From Capnocytophaga leadbetteri (GTDB lineage Bacteria > Bacteroidota > Bacteroidia > Flavobacteriales > Flavobacteriaceae): DNA of 61,635 nt. The stretch lies in the NCBI RefSeq assembly GCF_003054025.1, contig NZ_QBKG01000012.1, positions 1 through 61,635 of the forward strand, written 5' to 3'. The notes beneath the pieces were generated by a model. The model was not told the origin of the DNA. It saw only the letters and a list, made by a program, of their open reading frames with translations, and made no database searches. The translations under genes and the position numbers were made by a program. Of the stretch, positions 1 through 8,050 are shown piece after piece (the stretch's first letter is position 1; every line of letters begins with the position of its first letter).

Positions 1-118
1 AAGTTATTGACTTCAGGTTTCACTCGATTCTTTAAATCTTATTTTGTGCTGTACAACATTATGTCAATGTACGTGTTGTTTCTTCTTGCAAGAGCACTTA
101 TCGTCTCATTTGCGGGTG

Positions 119-149
119 CAAAGGTACGGCGTTTTTTTAATTCTGCAAA
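119..149 (-). promoter_or_regulatory. strong leftward promoter, probably of an rRNA operon beyond the left edge
   Basis: Read on the minus strand there is a -33 box TTTG (146-149), a 19-base spacer and a -7 box TACCTTTG (119-126), an exact match to the Bacteroidota housekeeping promoter. Just upstream is an A-tract element (ACTTCAAAAAAAGTTG, about 155-172) of the kind I associate with flavobacterial rRNA promoters. Downstream (about 95-105) is a boxA-like TGCTCTT. The transcript runs leftwards out of the window without an ORF. That it feeds 16S rRNA is an inference from this pattern. Confidence 0.6.
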
Positions 150-228
150 TTTTTTAGCAACTTTTTTTGAAGTTTTTTTGAGGGCAGTTGTTAAGTGGTT
201 GGAAATCAAGGGTTAGAGAGAGGGAGTT

Positions 229-395
229 TTTTGGGGGAAAATGGGAAGGCTAGGAAGGCTAGGAAGGCTGGGAGGTTTGAGAGGGCTGGGAGTGCGAGCC
301 GCACAGGCGATTATGGGACAGATGGGAGGCTTGGGAAGGCTAGGAAGGCTGAGAGGACTGGGACAAGTGGGACAGGTGGGATAAGCGATTGTTAG
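229..395. repeat. purine-rich word repeat (GGAAGGCTA / GGGACAAGTGGGACAGGT)
   Basis: The plus strand holds near-tandem copies of GGAAGGCTA (243-269 and 333-349), then GGGACAAGTGGGACAGGTGGGA around 360-380. The second word is the reverse complement of the 18-bp repeat unit at 60806-60895. A short piece of the first word recurs at 47155-47175. No credible gene covers the stretch; the small ORFs across it are low-complexity translations. It is followed at 409-421 by one copy of the CTTCGCTTATCCTTCG word. Confidence 0.7.
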
Positions 396-476
396 ATAGT
401 CGTACTTCGCTTATCCTTCGGTGTTCCTATATTGTTCCTGTATCATCCCTATATTAGTTGTATTGGATTTCTTTTC

Positions 477-1214
477 CTAATCGGGATGGTAGGCTTTGCG
501 TTTGTAATGCCAATAGTGGGTGGTTTGTTCCGTACCTGTGGGTTGCTCGGTGCAAAAGCCGGTGTTGTCGGTGACAATACGAAGGGTCTTAGTCGTTTTT
601 TCCTCCTTTATTATATAATAGCCTCTTTCCTTTTCGTCTGTAATACTAAAAGTACTACGTTCTTCGGTGATGTTGCCACTGCAGTTGCTTTGCGCAGCTC
701 CTATTTGCCCTATATTGATTTCACCTATATATGAAGAGGCTTGGGCTGTGAATATTTTCTTTAGCTTTTTGCCTTTCCTTTCAAAAAACAACAATTCCTC
801 GGTGGCGCGAGGGCTGGTGCGATGGTTGTTGGAATAGAAGATTTTGACTTCGTAGGCCGTAGTACGCTTGCCTAAAAGCTGTTCGTTAGGATTGAGTTCG
901 ATGCCTTGTATGCGTGCCTCTGGACTTTCTTTCCATTCGTTTTCGGCTATATAAGTACTTTCAACTTTCTGATTATTAGTATTATATAGGATTATATAGG
1001 CATCGTGCTGTACTTGCTCGGCGTGAGGGGCTGTGCGAGTAAGAGGAAAGGCAATGAGCTTGTAGAGGGTGTCGCTCTTGAGGCGTTGCTCGGTATAAAG
1101 ATGCCAATCGATGTGGCGCTTGTCGATTTTTAACTGTTTTTCAATGGCTTGTACATCAGCCATATTGGGTTGGGCTAAGCTGAATAGCGGCAATAAAAAT
1201 ATTAGGTATTTCAT
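477..1214 (-). CDS. secreted protein of unknown function, 245 aa
   Basis: A 245-residue protein that I do not recognise. Residues 1-14 (KYLIFLLPLFSLAQ) form a short signal peptide ending in a typical flavobacterial AQ cleavage site, so it should be exported. The mature part is hydrophilic, with scattered Tyr and Thr and only two cysteines, and has no repeat or catalytic motif that I can name. It starts 20 bases downstream of the stop of the phosphatase gene and may be co-transcribed with it. The start is chosen because the signal peptide begins at this Met. Confidence 0.7.
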   Translation of the reverse strand: MKYLIFLLPLFSLAQPNMADVQAIEKQLKIDKRHIDWHLYTEQRLKSDTLYKLIAFPLTRTAPHAEQVQHDAYIILYNTNNQKVESTYIAENEWKESPEARIQGIELNPNEQLLGKRTTAYEVKIFYSNNHRTSPRATEELLFFERKGKKLKKIFTAQASSYIGEINIGQIGAAQSNCSGNITEERSTFSITDEKERGYYIIKEEKTTKTLRIVTDNTGFCTEQPTGTEQTTHYWHYKRKAYHPD

Positions 1215-1234
1215 TTTTAATTGATTTTTAGGGG

Positions 1235-1957
1235 TTATTGGTTGCGTCCGGCTTCATCGGGATAAAGGGTGTATACGGGGTCGCTTTGCCAGTATTGTAG
1301 GGTATCGATGTCCATAATGGTAATGCGCCCTTTGAAGGCTGCCCCTGTATCAACGTTGGTTAATCCGTTGAAAGACAATGGTTTATCCGTTCCTAAGCGA
1401 GTGGTAGGGGTATGCCCTATATAAATATGTGTGTAGAGCTTGAGGCGATTGGGGTAATGAGGGTCGGTAGGCGGCAGGTTGATACTCTGGGCGAGCTCCC
1501 ATAGGGTTCTGTCCCAATAATACATTTCGGGGAAGTGCTCGTAGGCAATGCCGCGTAGGTTGGTAAATCCGGCGTGCAAGAAGAGGCGGTTTTGAGCGTC
1601 TAAGTGATAATTTTGCAGGGAGGCAAGGAAGTCTAAATGTGCTTGGCGGCGGGTTTCGGTAACGTTTTGGTAGGCTTTTTCGGTTGCCTTTCCGCCGTGT
1701 AATCGCCAGAGGGTATCCATATTCTTTCCCTGTAGGAAATCGTAGCAAAGGGCATCGTGGTTGCCGCGCAAGAAGAGGCAGCGCTGCTGGTGCTGGTAGG
1801 AGATGAGAAAATCGAGGACTTCGGGGGTCTGACTCCAGCCATCGGCATAGTCGCCAAGAAAGATAAGATGGTCGGTGGACTGAATGTCGGCACGCTCAAG
1901 GACTTGTATGAGGGCTTTGATTGCCCCGTGTATATCGCCTATTACTAAGGTTCGCAT
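1235..1957 (-). CDS. metallophosphoesterase, Ser/Thr phosphatase type
   Basis: A 240-residue cytoplasmic enzyme of the PPP/ApaH-like calcineurin superfamily. It shows the di-metal motifs in order: GDIHG (7-11), GDYADG (35-40), GNHD (65-68) and, late in the chain, a GHTP histidine motif. Such proteins hydrolyse phosphoprotein or dinucleoside polyphosphate esters with Mn or Fe bound by these residues; the exact substrate cannot be read from the sequence. A TATTTTTG box about 25 bases upstream of the ATG fits a -7 promoter element. The plus-strand gene brnQ is divergent from it. The length is usual for the family. Confidence 0.88.
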   Translation of the reverse strand: MRTLVIGDIHGAIKALIQVLERADIQSTDHLIFLGDYADGWSQTPEVLDFLISYQHQQRCLFLRGNHDALCYDFLQGKNMDTLWRLHGGKATEKAYQNVTETRRQAHLDFLASLQNYHLDAQNRLFLHAGFTNLRGIAYEHFPEMYYWDRTLWELAQSINLPPTDPHYPNRLKLYTHIYIGHTPTTRLGTDKPLSFNGLTNVDTGAAFKGRITIMDIDTLQYWQSDPVYTLYPDEAGRNQ

Positions 1958-2120
1958 CGGTATTAGTTTTTATTTTGTTTCGGAGGCAAAAATACGAAAA
2001 ATAATTTGTTGATTAGCAAATTTGTCGATTTGTTGATTTACTTAGTGTTAATTATTGTATAAAGTTTGTTTTATTCTATTTTTTTTATTTTTTTTGCGCT
2101 TATTTTATCAGTTTGAGGTT

Positions 2121-3416
2121 ATGAAGCATCTATCTAAACATAAATGGACTACGGTTACTACTGTGGGTTTTGCTCTTTTTGCTATGTTCTTTGGGGCTGG
2201 TAATCTTATTTTTCCGCCTTTTATAGGGATAAGAGTGGGGTATGAATGGCATTGGGCGCTCATCGGGCTTTTTATCACTGCTATACTCGCGCCTTTTTTA
2301 GGGGTGTTGATGGTGGCTAAAGTGGGGAAGCAGTTTACCGATTTAGGGCTGCTGTTGCACCCTACCCTTGTGAAACTGCTGACGCTGCTCATTATATTAT
2401 GTATAGGTCCGCTGGTAGCCTTACCACGCACGGGAGCAACTACTTTTGAGATAGGGATACACCCTCTGTTACCCGACTTTTCGCCGATTTGGTTTTCTAT
2501 TCTTTTCTTCGGCACTGCTCTTATTCTATCGATTTCAAAAACTAAAATAGTAGATATTATAGGTAGGTTTCTGACGCCATTCTTGTTGTTTGTCTTGTTT
2601 TTGCTCATCATATTTGGGGTGCTATACCCTACTGCTGCCATTGAGCCTACCCAAATGACGGCTACGGAAAGTTTTGTGTTGGGCTTCACGGAGGGTTACC
2701 AAACAATGGATGTGCTTGCCTCGGTGATTTTTGCAAGTATCATCATAGCGGCGGTGGTGAATAAAGGGTTTAGTTCGCCTGCAGAGCGCACTAAAATGAC
2801 GCTACTGTCAGGGGTTGTATCGACCTTGTGTTTGCTTTTCATTTATGGAGGGTTGATTTACTTAGGGGCGACCTCGGGGTATCCTCTGAATGAGGGAAGT
2901 ACGCGCACGAAGCTGTTATTGCACATATCGCACTCTGTATTAGGGTATTGGGGCACAATGGCGGTAGCTGCTGCTATTGGCTTTGCGTGTTTGACGACTG
3001 CGATTGCGCTTATCTCGGCTGTAAGTTCGTTTTTTGAGGAATTTACCAAAGGGCGTTTGTCTTATAAAATGGGGGCGGTGCTGTGTACGCTTATAGCGGT
3101 AGTTCTGTCGGTGAATAGTGTGGATAGTATCATAGCCTATGCGGGACATATATTGGTGTTTATCTATCCGATAGTGTTTACGATTATCTTATGTGTATTG
3201 GTTTTTAGCAATTGGGTACAAACGCCTGCGCCTTATATAGCGAGTGTGCTGATGACTGCACTGCTATCGCTCATCGATACGTGTAACAATCTGAAGTTGC
3301 CTTTGGGAGGGTTGTATGAACTTAAAAAACAGCTACCCTTAGCGGCGTATGATTTGGAATGGGTGTTGCCATCATTGGTAGTATTTTTAGCAGTAGCGGT
3401 GCTTAAGAGGAGGTAG
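2121..3416 (+). CDS. brnQ: branched-chain amino acid transport system II carrier protein
   Basis: An integral membrane protein of the LIVCS family (about 431 aa, about 12 hydrophobic segments) that imports leucine, isoleucine and valine with a cation. The N-terminus carries the family signature FALFAMFFGAGNLIFPPF at about residues 14-31 from the chosen start, and a GATTFEIG motif follows in the middle of the first half. The open frame extends upstream to 2055, but that part is an AT-rich hydrophobic run without a promoter. The Met at 2121 directly before the charged KHLSKHK leader is the better start. It is a single gene, followed by the tRNA-His locus. Confidence 0.9.
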   Translation: MKHLSKHKWTTVTTVGFALFAMFFGAGNLIFPPFIGIRVGYEWHWALIGLFITAILAPFLGVLMVAKVGKQFTDLGLLLHPTLVKLLTLLIILCIGPLVALPRTGATTFEIGIHPLLPDFSPIWFSILFFGTALILSISKTKIVDIIGRFLTPFLLFVLFLLIIFGVLYPTAAIEPTQMTATESFVLGFTEGYQTMDVLASVIFASIIIAAVVNKGFSSPAERTKMTLLSGVVSTLCLLFIYGGLIYLGATSGYPLNEGSTRTKLLLHISHSVLGYWGTMAVAAAIGFACLTTAIALISAVSSFFEEFTKGRLSYKMGAVLCTLIAVVLSVNSVDSIIAYAGHILVFIYPIVFTIILCVLVFSNWVQTPAPYIASVLMTALLSLIDTCNNLKLPLGGLYELKKQLPLAAYDLEWVLPSLVVFLAVAVLKRR

Positions 3417-3495
3417 GTGTTAAGGTTTAGTTCTAATAACTAACAACTGACAATCAGCGTTTTAAATGCTATTATAAAAAATAATTAGTAAAAAA

Positions 3496-3527
3496 TTTGG
3501 TAGATATACTGAAAAGCTGTACTTTTG
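3496..3527 (+). promoter_or_regulatory. promoter of tRNA-His
   Basis: A TTTG box at 3496-3499, a 20-base gap and TACTTTTG at 3520-3527 match the Bacteroidota TTTG/TAnnTTTG promoter. The tRNA begins 19 bases further on. Confidence 0.7.
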
Positions 3528-3546
3528 CACTCGAAAAACATAGATG

Positions 3547-3620
<74 letters not shown>

Positions 3621-3628
3621 CTGAATAA

Positions 3629-3661
3629 AAAAATAACGCCTTTTTGGGGCGTTATTTTTTT
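3629..3661 (+). terminator. rho-independent terminator after tRNA-His
   Basis: An inverted repeat AAATAACGCC / GGGCGTTATT with a short T-rich loop, followed by a run of T. It sits 10 bases after the tRNA. Confidence 0.85.
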
Positions 3662-3683
3662 GTTTATACTATTAGCAAAATAA

Positions 3684-3713
3684 AAAGGCTGCCTAATTAA
3701 TAGACAGCCTTTA
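3684..3713 (-). terminator. terminator of the IPExxxVDY-pyk operon
   Basis: On the minus strand AAAGGCTGTC and GGCAGCCTTT form a stem of about 10 bp with an AT-rich loop, followed by T residues. It lies just downstream of the pyk stop codon. Confidence 0.75.
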
Positions 3714-3730
3714 TTGTTTATTTTTGTGAA

Positions 3731-5197
3731 TTATCTTCTTCCTTTTTTCTCAAAATTAACTGCACAAGAGTCGATTTCTGATACACGTAGAGTATTTACC
3801 ATTCCTTTGCCTTGCATTGGCATGGATACGAGACTTATCATTATATCACCCATATCTACATAGCCTTTTTCGTTGGCTATATGGTTAATATCTTCTATAA
3901 GCTCGTCAGTAGAGACAAAACGATCATAATAGAAAGTAGTAACTCCCCACAAAAGGTTTAACTGAGTGAGCAAGCGCTTATTTGAAGTAAAGATAAGTAT
4001 GTGTGAATTAGGACGGTATGACGAAATACGGAATGCCGCATAACCACTATTAGTTAGCGAAGTTATTACTTTGGCATTGGTATCATTTGCCATCTTAGCT
4101 GCATGGAAACAGATAGTGTTAGTAACGTAGCGCAACGAACGGATAAAAGGTGTTTCAAGAGGTACTTGTATAAGATCTGAATCCTCTACACTCTTAATAA
4201 TTCTGCTCATCTGCTGAATTACTTGTACTGGGTATTTACCTACAGAGGTCTCGCCTGAGAGCATCACTGCATCGGCACCATCGAGTACAGAGTTTCCTAC
4301 GTCATTCACCTCAGCACGTGTAGGTGTAAGGCTAGAAATCATACTTTCCATCATCTGAGTAGCAATGATTACTGGTATATGATGCGACTTAGCCTTGCGT
4401 ACTAACTCTTTTTGTATAAGCGGCACTTCTTCAGCTGGTATTTCTACCCCAAGGTCACCACGAGCTACCATTATACCATCGCAATTAGCCATAATCTTAT
4501 CGATATTTACTAATGCTTCTGGTTTTTCTATCTTAGCGATGATAGGTATTTTATGACCTGCATTCTCTTCTATCAGGTCTTTAAGGTCTTGTATATCTTC
4601 AGGATTTCTAACAAACGAAAGCGCAAACCAATCTACATCTTGGGTAATTGCAAAGAGAGCATCGCGTATGTCTTTCTCAGTAAGAGCTGGCAATGATACT
4701 TTAGTATTAGGCAAGTTCACCCCTTTTTTCGATTTGAGAGGTCCCCCTTGTACTACTATAGCCATTACTTCGTCTTCGCGGTTAGTCGATACAACCTCAA
4801 AGATAAGTTTACCGTCATCTAAAAGGATACGCTCACCTGGGTTTACATCGGTAGGGAACTCTTTGTAGTTCATATACACGCGTTCTTTTGTGCCTACAAA
4901 GGGTTCTCCGGTTACAAAAGTAATATGGTCGCCTGGAGCTACTATTATATCGTCTTCCATTACGCCTACACGGAGTTTAGGGCCTTGTAGGTCAGCAAGG
5001 ATAGCCGTATGAAAACCGTGTTCTTGGTTTATCTTGCGAATCATCTCTACGCGAGTACGTACATCGTCATAATCGGCGTGAGAGAAATTGATGCGGAATA
5101 CATTCACCCCTGCAGCCATCATATCTTTGATTACTTGGGGGTCTTCGGTAGCAGGGCCTAAGGTTGCTACTATTTTTGTTTTTTTAGTGTTTAGCAT
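3731..5197 (-). CDS. pyk: pyruvate kinase
   Basis: A 488-residue glycolytic enzyme that transfers phosphate from phosphoenolpyruvate to ADP. Motifs in order: TKIVATLGPAT (7-17), RINFSHAD (35-42), the substrate/metal region KIEKPE (222-227) and ARGDLG (245-250), and IIATQMMESM (278-287). The C-terminal allosteric domain is present, so the length is normal. The start codon overlaps the last 7 bases of the upstream IPExxxVDY gene, which implies translational coupling; this pairing is common in flavobacteria. A stem-loop terminator follows the stop. Confidence 0.97.
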   Translation of the reverse strand: MLNTKKTKIVATLGPATEDPQVIKDMMAAGVNVFRINFSHADYDDVRTRVEMIRKINQEHGFHTAILADLQGPKLRVGVMEDDIIVAPGDHITFVTGEPFVGTKERVYMNYKEFPTDVNPGERILLDDGKLIFEVVSTNREDEVMAIVVQGGPLKSKKGVNLPNTKVSLPALTEKDIRDALFAITQDVDWFALSFVRNPEDIQDLKDLIEENAGHKIPIIAKIEKPEALVNIDKIMANCDGIMVARGDLGVEIPAEEVPLIQKELVRKAKSHHIPVIIATQMMESMISSLTPTRAEVNDVGNSVLDGADAVMLSGETSVGKYPVQVIQQMSRIIKSVEDSDLIQVPLETPFIRSLRYVTNTICFHAAKMANDTNAKVITSLTNSGYAAFRISSYRPNSHILIFTSNKRLLTQLNLLWGVTTFYYDRFVSTDELIEDINHIANEKGYVDMGDIMISLVSMPMQGKGMVNTLRVSEIDSCAVNFEKKGRR

Positions 5198-5655
5198 TCT
5201 TGAAAAAGCAATTTATGTTTTATATTCAACGTATTGAGTGCAACGATATGAGCGTTAGTCGCTGGTATTTGCTGTATCTTAGCAATAATTTGCTGGGCAT
5301 TAAACAAGCCTTCTGTATCTATTTTCAAAAAGAAATCTACTTTTTTTAGCTTATCTATAAGGTAGTGCACAGTGTTAGTTGTGCTAAAGAATCCCTCATC
5401 TAACTGCTGACTACCACTTAGTTTGTTAGCAATACAATGCCAAGTGACGCGCAAAAGAGTGTCTTCCCATCGGTAATAAGGATACGTGTTTTGTGTATGA
5501 GGACAGTATAAACAAGGTTTTTCATGCTCTCTACACAAGTGCAGCTTAAGTACTTTATTGAGGTAATACGCTAGCTTATAGTCCTGTAAATGAGTATAAA
5601 CTGCGATGAGGTGATAATCGCAATAATCGTCTACCGATAGCCTAAGTACTTTCAT
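5191..5655 (-). CDS. IPExxxVDY family protein
   Basis: A 154-residue protein resembling the IPExxxVDY family (TIGR04205-like), which is restricted to Bacteroidota and of unknown function. The recognisable part is the N-terminal DYHLIAVYTHLQDYKLAYYLNK segment, corresponding to the conserved 'F-hydrophobic-hydrophobic-H-DY-L-W-LN' block. No signal peptide or membrane segment is visible. The 3' end overlaps the start of pyk, and a TATCTTTG -7 box lies about 20 bases upstream of the ATG, so this gene opens the two-gene operon. The family name rests on sequence resemblance plus context. Confidence 0.75.
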   Translation of the reverse strand: MKVLRLSVDDYCDYHLIAVYTHLQDYKLAYYLNKVLKLHLCREHEKPCLYCPHTQNTYPYYRWEDTLLRVTWHCIANKLSGSQQLDEGFFSTTNTVHYLIDKLKKVDFFLKIDTEGLFNAQQIIAKIQQIPATNAHIVALNTLNIKHKLLFQEC

Positions 5656-5726
5656 AACACTTCATTTCGGGTGCAAAGATACAAAAGAATTTTGAATATT
5701 GAATGATGATTTTAGAATTATAAATT

Positions 5727-5765
5727 AAAAAAAGGTGTACAACCTTTTATTGTACACCTTTTAAA
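5727..5765 (-). terminator. terminator of the 5801 lipoprotein gene
   Basis: Long stem AAAAGGTGTACAA / TTGTACACCTTTT around a 7-base loop, followed on the minus strand by T-rich sequence. With A and T runs on both sides it could act in both directions. Confidence 0.8.
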
Positions 5766-5800
5766 ATATGTAATATAATAGCGATTTCTCTTTTTTAGCA

Positions 5801-6232
5801 CTAATAGTAGTCGGCAAATTGCACTTCTTTATCGGTTTTATTCACCAATAATATCTGTGCTGCTTGGGCGGTATACCCCAAATCTTTACCTTTTTCTACT
5901 GTATATTTTACCAAAATACCATTCGTAAGGGTGGTTTCGAGAGCACGAATACGGATGGTGGTTTCTTTTTCGCTGGCTGGCGCTATGATAGCCAACACAC
6001 TTTGAGTTTTAAAATTGATAGCGGTAGGCTTGCTCGCCATCGTTGTTGCCATTCCAAAAATGCGATCAAATTCCTCTTGGCTGTCTATCTTGAGAGTTTC
6101 TACTTCTTTATTTTCAAAAGTATTATTCACAAAATAATTCTGAGCCACACTATAAGCGACCGCATTCTTACTATTACCACAACCTGCTACTATCGCAGCT
6201 ATAAGGGTCATACACCACACTATTCTTTTCAT
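5801..6232 (-). CDS. small lipoprotein of unknown function
   Basis: About 143 residues, starting from the Met at 6232; an in-frame Met two codons earlier is equally possible. A lipoprotein signal peptide ends in the lipobox AIVAGC (Cys18), so the protein should be anchored in the envelope. The mature domain alternates strands (FKTQSVLAII, TTIRIRALE, GILVKYTVEKG, AAQILLVN) in a way that suggests a small beta-sandwich, perhaps a protease-inhibitor-like fold, but I cannot assign a family. It is a single gene between strong terminators. Confidence 0.7.
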   Translation of the reverse strand: MKRIVWCMTLIAAIVAGCGNSKNAVAYSVAQNYFVNNTFENKEVETLKIDSQEEFDRIFGMATTMASKPTAINFKTQSVLAIIAPASEKETTIRIRALETTLTNGILVKYTVEKGKDLGYTAQAAQILLVNKTDKEVQFADYY

Positions 6233-6292
6233 TATCAAATAGTTTTTCTATCCTTTTTAGAAACAATCAAAAAGTATGCCAATTTTCAATTA

Positions 6293-7564
6293 TTAAAGCC
6301 TATAGATGCGCTCAGAAAGAGGCAACTTGCCTTTCACATCATAGATAATACCTTCGGGTTTGAGGTATTGATAGATATCCATTTGCAGAATACATTGGTG
6401 AGGTACGCAGAGTACTACCACATCATTATCTGTAGGGAGTTGTGCCGACTCGGTGGTAAGTGTCAAACCATATTCTTCAGCTACACGCTCGGCATTAGCA
6501 AAGGGGTCGTATACGGTGATGTTATCAGTAAAATGTTGCAGCGTGCGGTAGATGTCTACCACCTTAGTATTGCGTGTATCAGGACAGTTTTCTTTGAAGG
6601 TAAAACCCAGCAACAACACTCTGCTATCCTTCACTGGTAAGCCACGCAAACACAACTGATTGATAATCTGGTAAGCTATATAGCCCCCCATCGAGTCGTT
6701 AGTTTTGCGGGCTTCCATCATCAGGCGAGGCGACACTCCGTGTAACTTTGCTTTCTGAATAAGGTAGTAAGGGTCTACCCCTATACAATGCCCCCCTACC
6801 AACCCTGGGCGGAAAGGCAAAAAGTTCCACTTACTGCTGGCAGCATCTATTACTGCATTCGTATCGATGTCTAAAATATTGAAAATCTTAGCTATCTCGT
6901 TCATAAAAGCGATATTCACATCGCGTTGAGCATTCTCTATCACTTTGGCTGCTTCGGCTACTTTGATAGACGAAGCGAGGTAAGTTCCTCCTGTGAGCAC
7001 CGAGTTATAGAGAGCATCTATTTCTCTGGCTATTTCAGGAGTAGAGCCTGAGGTTATTTTGCAGATATTCTCTACCGTGTGTTGCTTATCACCAGGGTTG
7101 ATACGCTCTGGCGAGTAGCCTACATAGAAATCTCTGTTAAAGGTGAGCCCAGCCGTCTGTTCGAGTATAGGCACGCATACCTCTTCGGTAACCCCAGGGT
7201 AAACAGTCGATTCGTAAATAACGATATCGCCCTGCTTTAGCAAGCTGCCCACTGTACTACTTGCTTCGCGCAAAGCCGTAAGATCAGGTTGCTGATAGAG
7301 GTCTATAGGGGTAGGTACCGCCACTATATACACATTGCAGTCGCGCAGCTCATCAGGGGTAGCGGTACAGCGCAGATGGGTACTCAGGCGCGCTTGTATC
7401 ACCTTCGTACTAATTTCGTTAGTAACATCTACCCCCTCAGACAAACGTGCCACTCGCTCCTGATAAGGGTCATAGCCCACCGTAGGATATTTTTTGGCAA
7501 ACAAACACGCTAAGGGGAAACCCACATAACCGAGCCCTATAATACCTATTTTATATGATTTCAT
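6293..7564 (-). CDS. nucleotide sugar dehydrogenase (UDP-N-acetylhexosamine 6-dehydrogenase, TviB/WbpO type)
   Basis: A 423-residue cytoplasmic enzyme of the UDP-glucose/GDP-mannose dehydrogenase family. It oxidises the C6 alcohol of a UDP-HexNAc to the uronate using NAD. Visible: the Rossmann motif GLGYVG (10-15), SPERINPGD (151-159) and the catalytic cysteine in VGGHCIGVDPYY (Cys260), plus a C-terminal substrate domain with GFTFKENCPDTRN. The best match from memory is the TviB/VipA/WbpO branch, which makes UDP-GalNAcA for capsule or O-antigen. No other capsule gene is adjacent, so the polysaccharide is unknown. Confidence 0.88.
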   Translation of the reverse strand: MKSYKIGIIGLGYVGFPLACLFAKKYPTVGYDPYQERVARLSEGVDVTNEISTKVIQARLSTHLRCTATPDELRDCNVYIVAVPTPIDLYQQPDLTALREASSTVGSLLKQGDIVIYESTVYPGVTEEVCVPILEQTAGLTFNRDFYVGYSPERINPGDKQHTVENICKITSGSTPEIAREIDALYNSVLTGGTYLASSIKVAEAAKVIENAQRDVNIAFMNEIAKIFNILDIDTNAVIDAASSKWNFLPFRPGLVGGHCIGVDPYYLIQKAKLHGVSPRLMMEARKTNDSMGGYIAYQIINQLCLRGLPVKDSRVLLLGFTFKENCPDTRNTKVVDIYRTLQHFTDNITVYDPFANAERVAEEYGLTLTTESAQLPTDNDVVVLCVPHQCILQMDIYQYLKPEGIIYDVKGKLPLSERIYRL

Positions 7565-7597
7565 ATTAATAATTTATTGATGAGTTAATAGGCTAAT

Positions 7598-8041
7598 TTA
7601 TTTTAGTGGATCACCAATAATTAGCGCGAGGGGCAACATCAGTATATAGAGCGGGTTTATATTTATCCCTACCGCCACACCTTTATCTAAAGGCGAATGG
7701 TCTTTGGTAGGAATTGCATACCCTACATATAAATAAAGGTCTTTTTGCCCCACTCCTATTTTAGGGATAACCGAATAAGGGGTACAAGTAGCTCCTGCGA
7801 ATATTCTATTATAGCTTATAGCCCCTGTAGCTTCAAAGATACCTCGCGTACTCCCTTCATAGCCAGTAAGATGCACTCCAGTGGTGAGGAGAGCCCCCCA
7901 GTGGTCAGAAATATCGATATCGGCAGCAAGCCCTGTATGAAAGGTATTCCTACCAATGTAGTCGTAGCCTGTTACTACAGAAAGCTGCGTATAGCCCCTA
8001 TTACAAGCCAAGAGAAGTAAAAAGAATAACACTTTTTTCAT
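7598..8041 (-). CDS. small secreted or outer-membrane protein
   Basis: 147 residues with a signal peptide (KKVLFFLLLLACNRGYTQ). The mature part is rich in Tyr, Gly and alternating hydrophobics (VVTGYDYIGRN, ALLTTGVHLTGY, GAISYNRIFAGA), which suits a small beta-barrel or barrel fragment. No named family is recognised. It lies 9 bases downstream of the sigma-54 activator gene on the same strand and is probably co-transcribed with it. In related genomes the slot after this activator often holds an envelope protein. Confidence 0.65.
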   Translation of the reverse strand: MKKVLFFLLLLACNRGYTQLSVVTGYDYIGRNTFHTGLAADIDISDHWGALLTTGVHLTGYEGSTRGIFEATGAISYNRIFAGATCTPYSVIPKIGVGQKDLYLYVGYAIPTKDHSPLDKGVAVGININPLYILMLPLALIIGDPLK

Positions 8042-8050
8042 AGTAATTTA

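Noticed and set aside
7-395. Small ORFs at the left edge
   Set aside because: They cross the leftward promoter and leader and the purine word repeat; they have no coding signature.
2108-2689. Long antisense ORF in brnQ
   Set aside because: It runs through the reverse frame of a clear transporter gene with no promoter or domain.
5864-6640. 258-codon plus-strand ORF across the lipoprotein and UDP-sugar dehydrogenase genes
   Set aside because: It is a shadow of two well-supported minus-strand genes.
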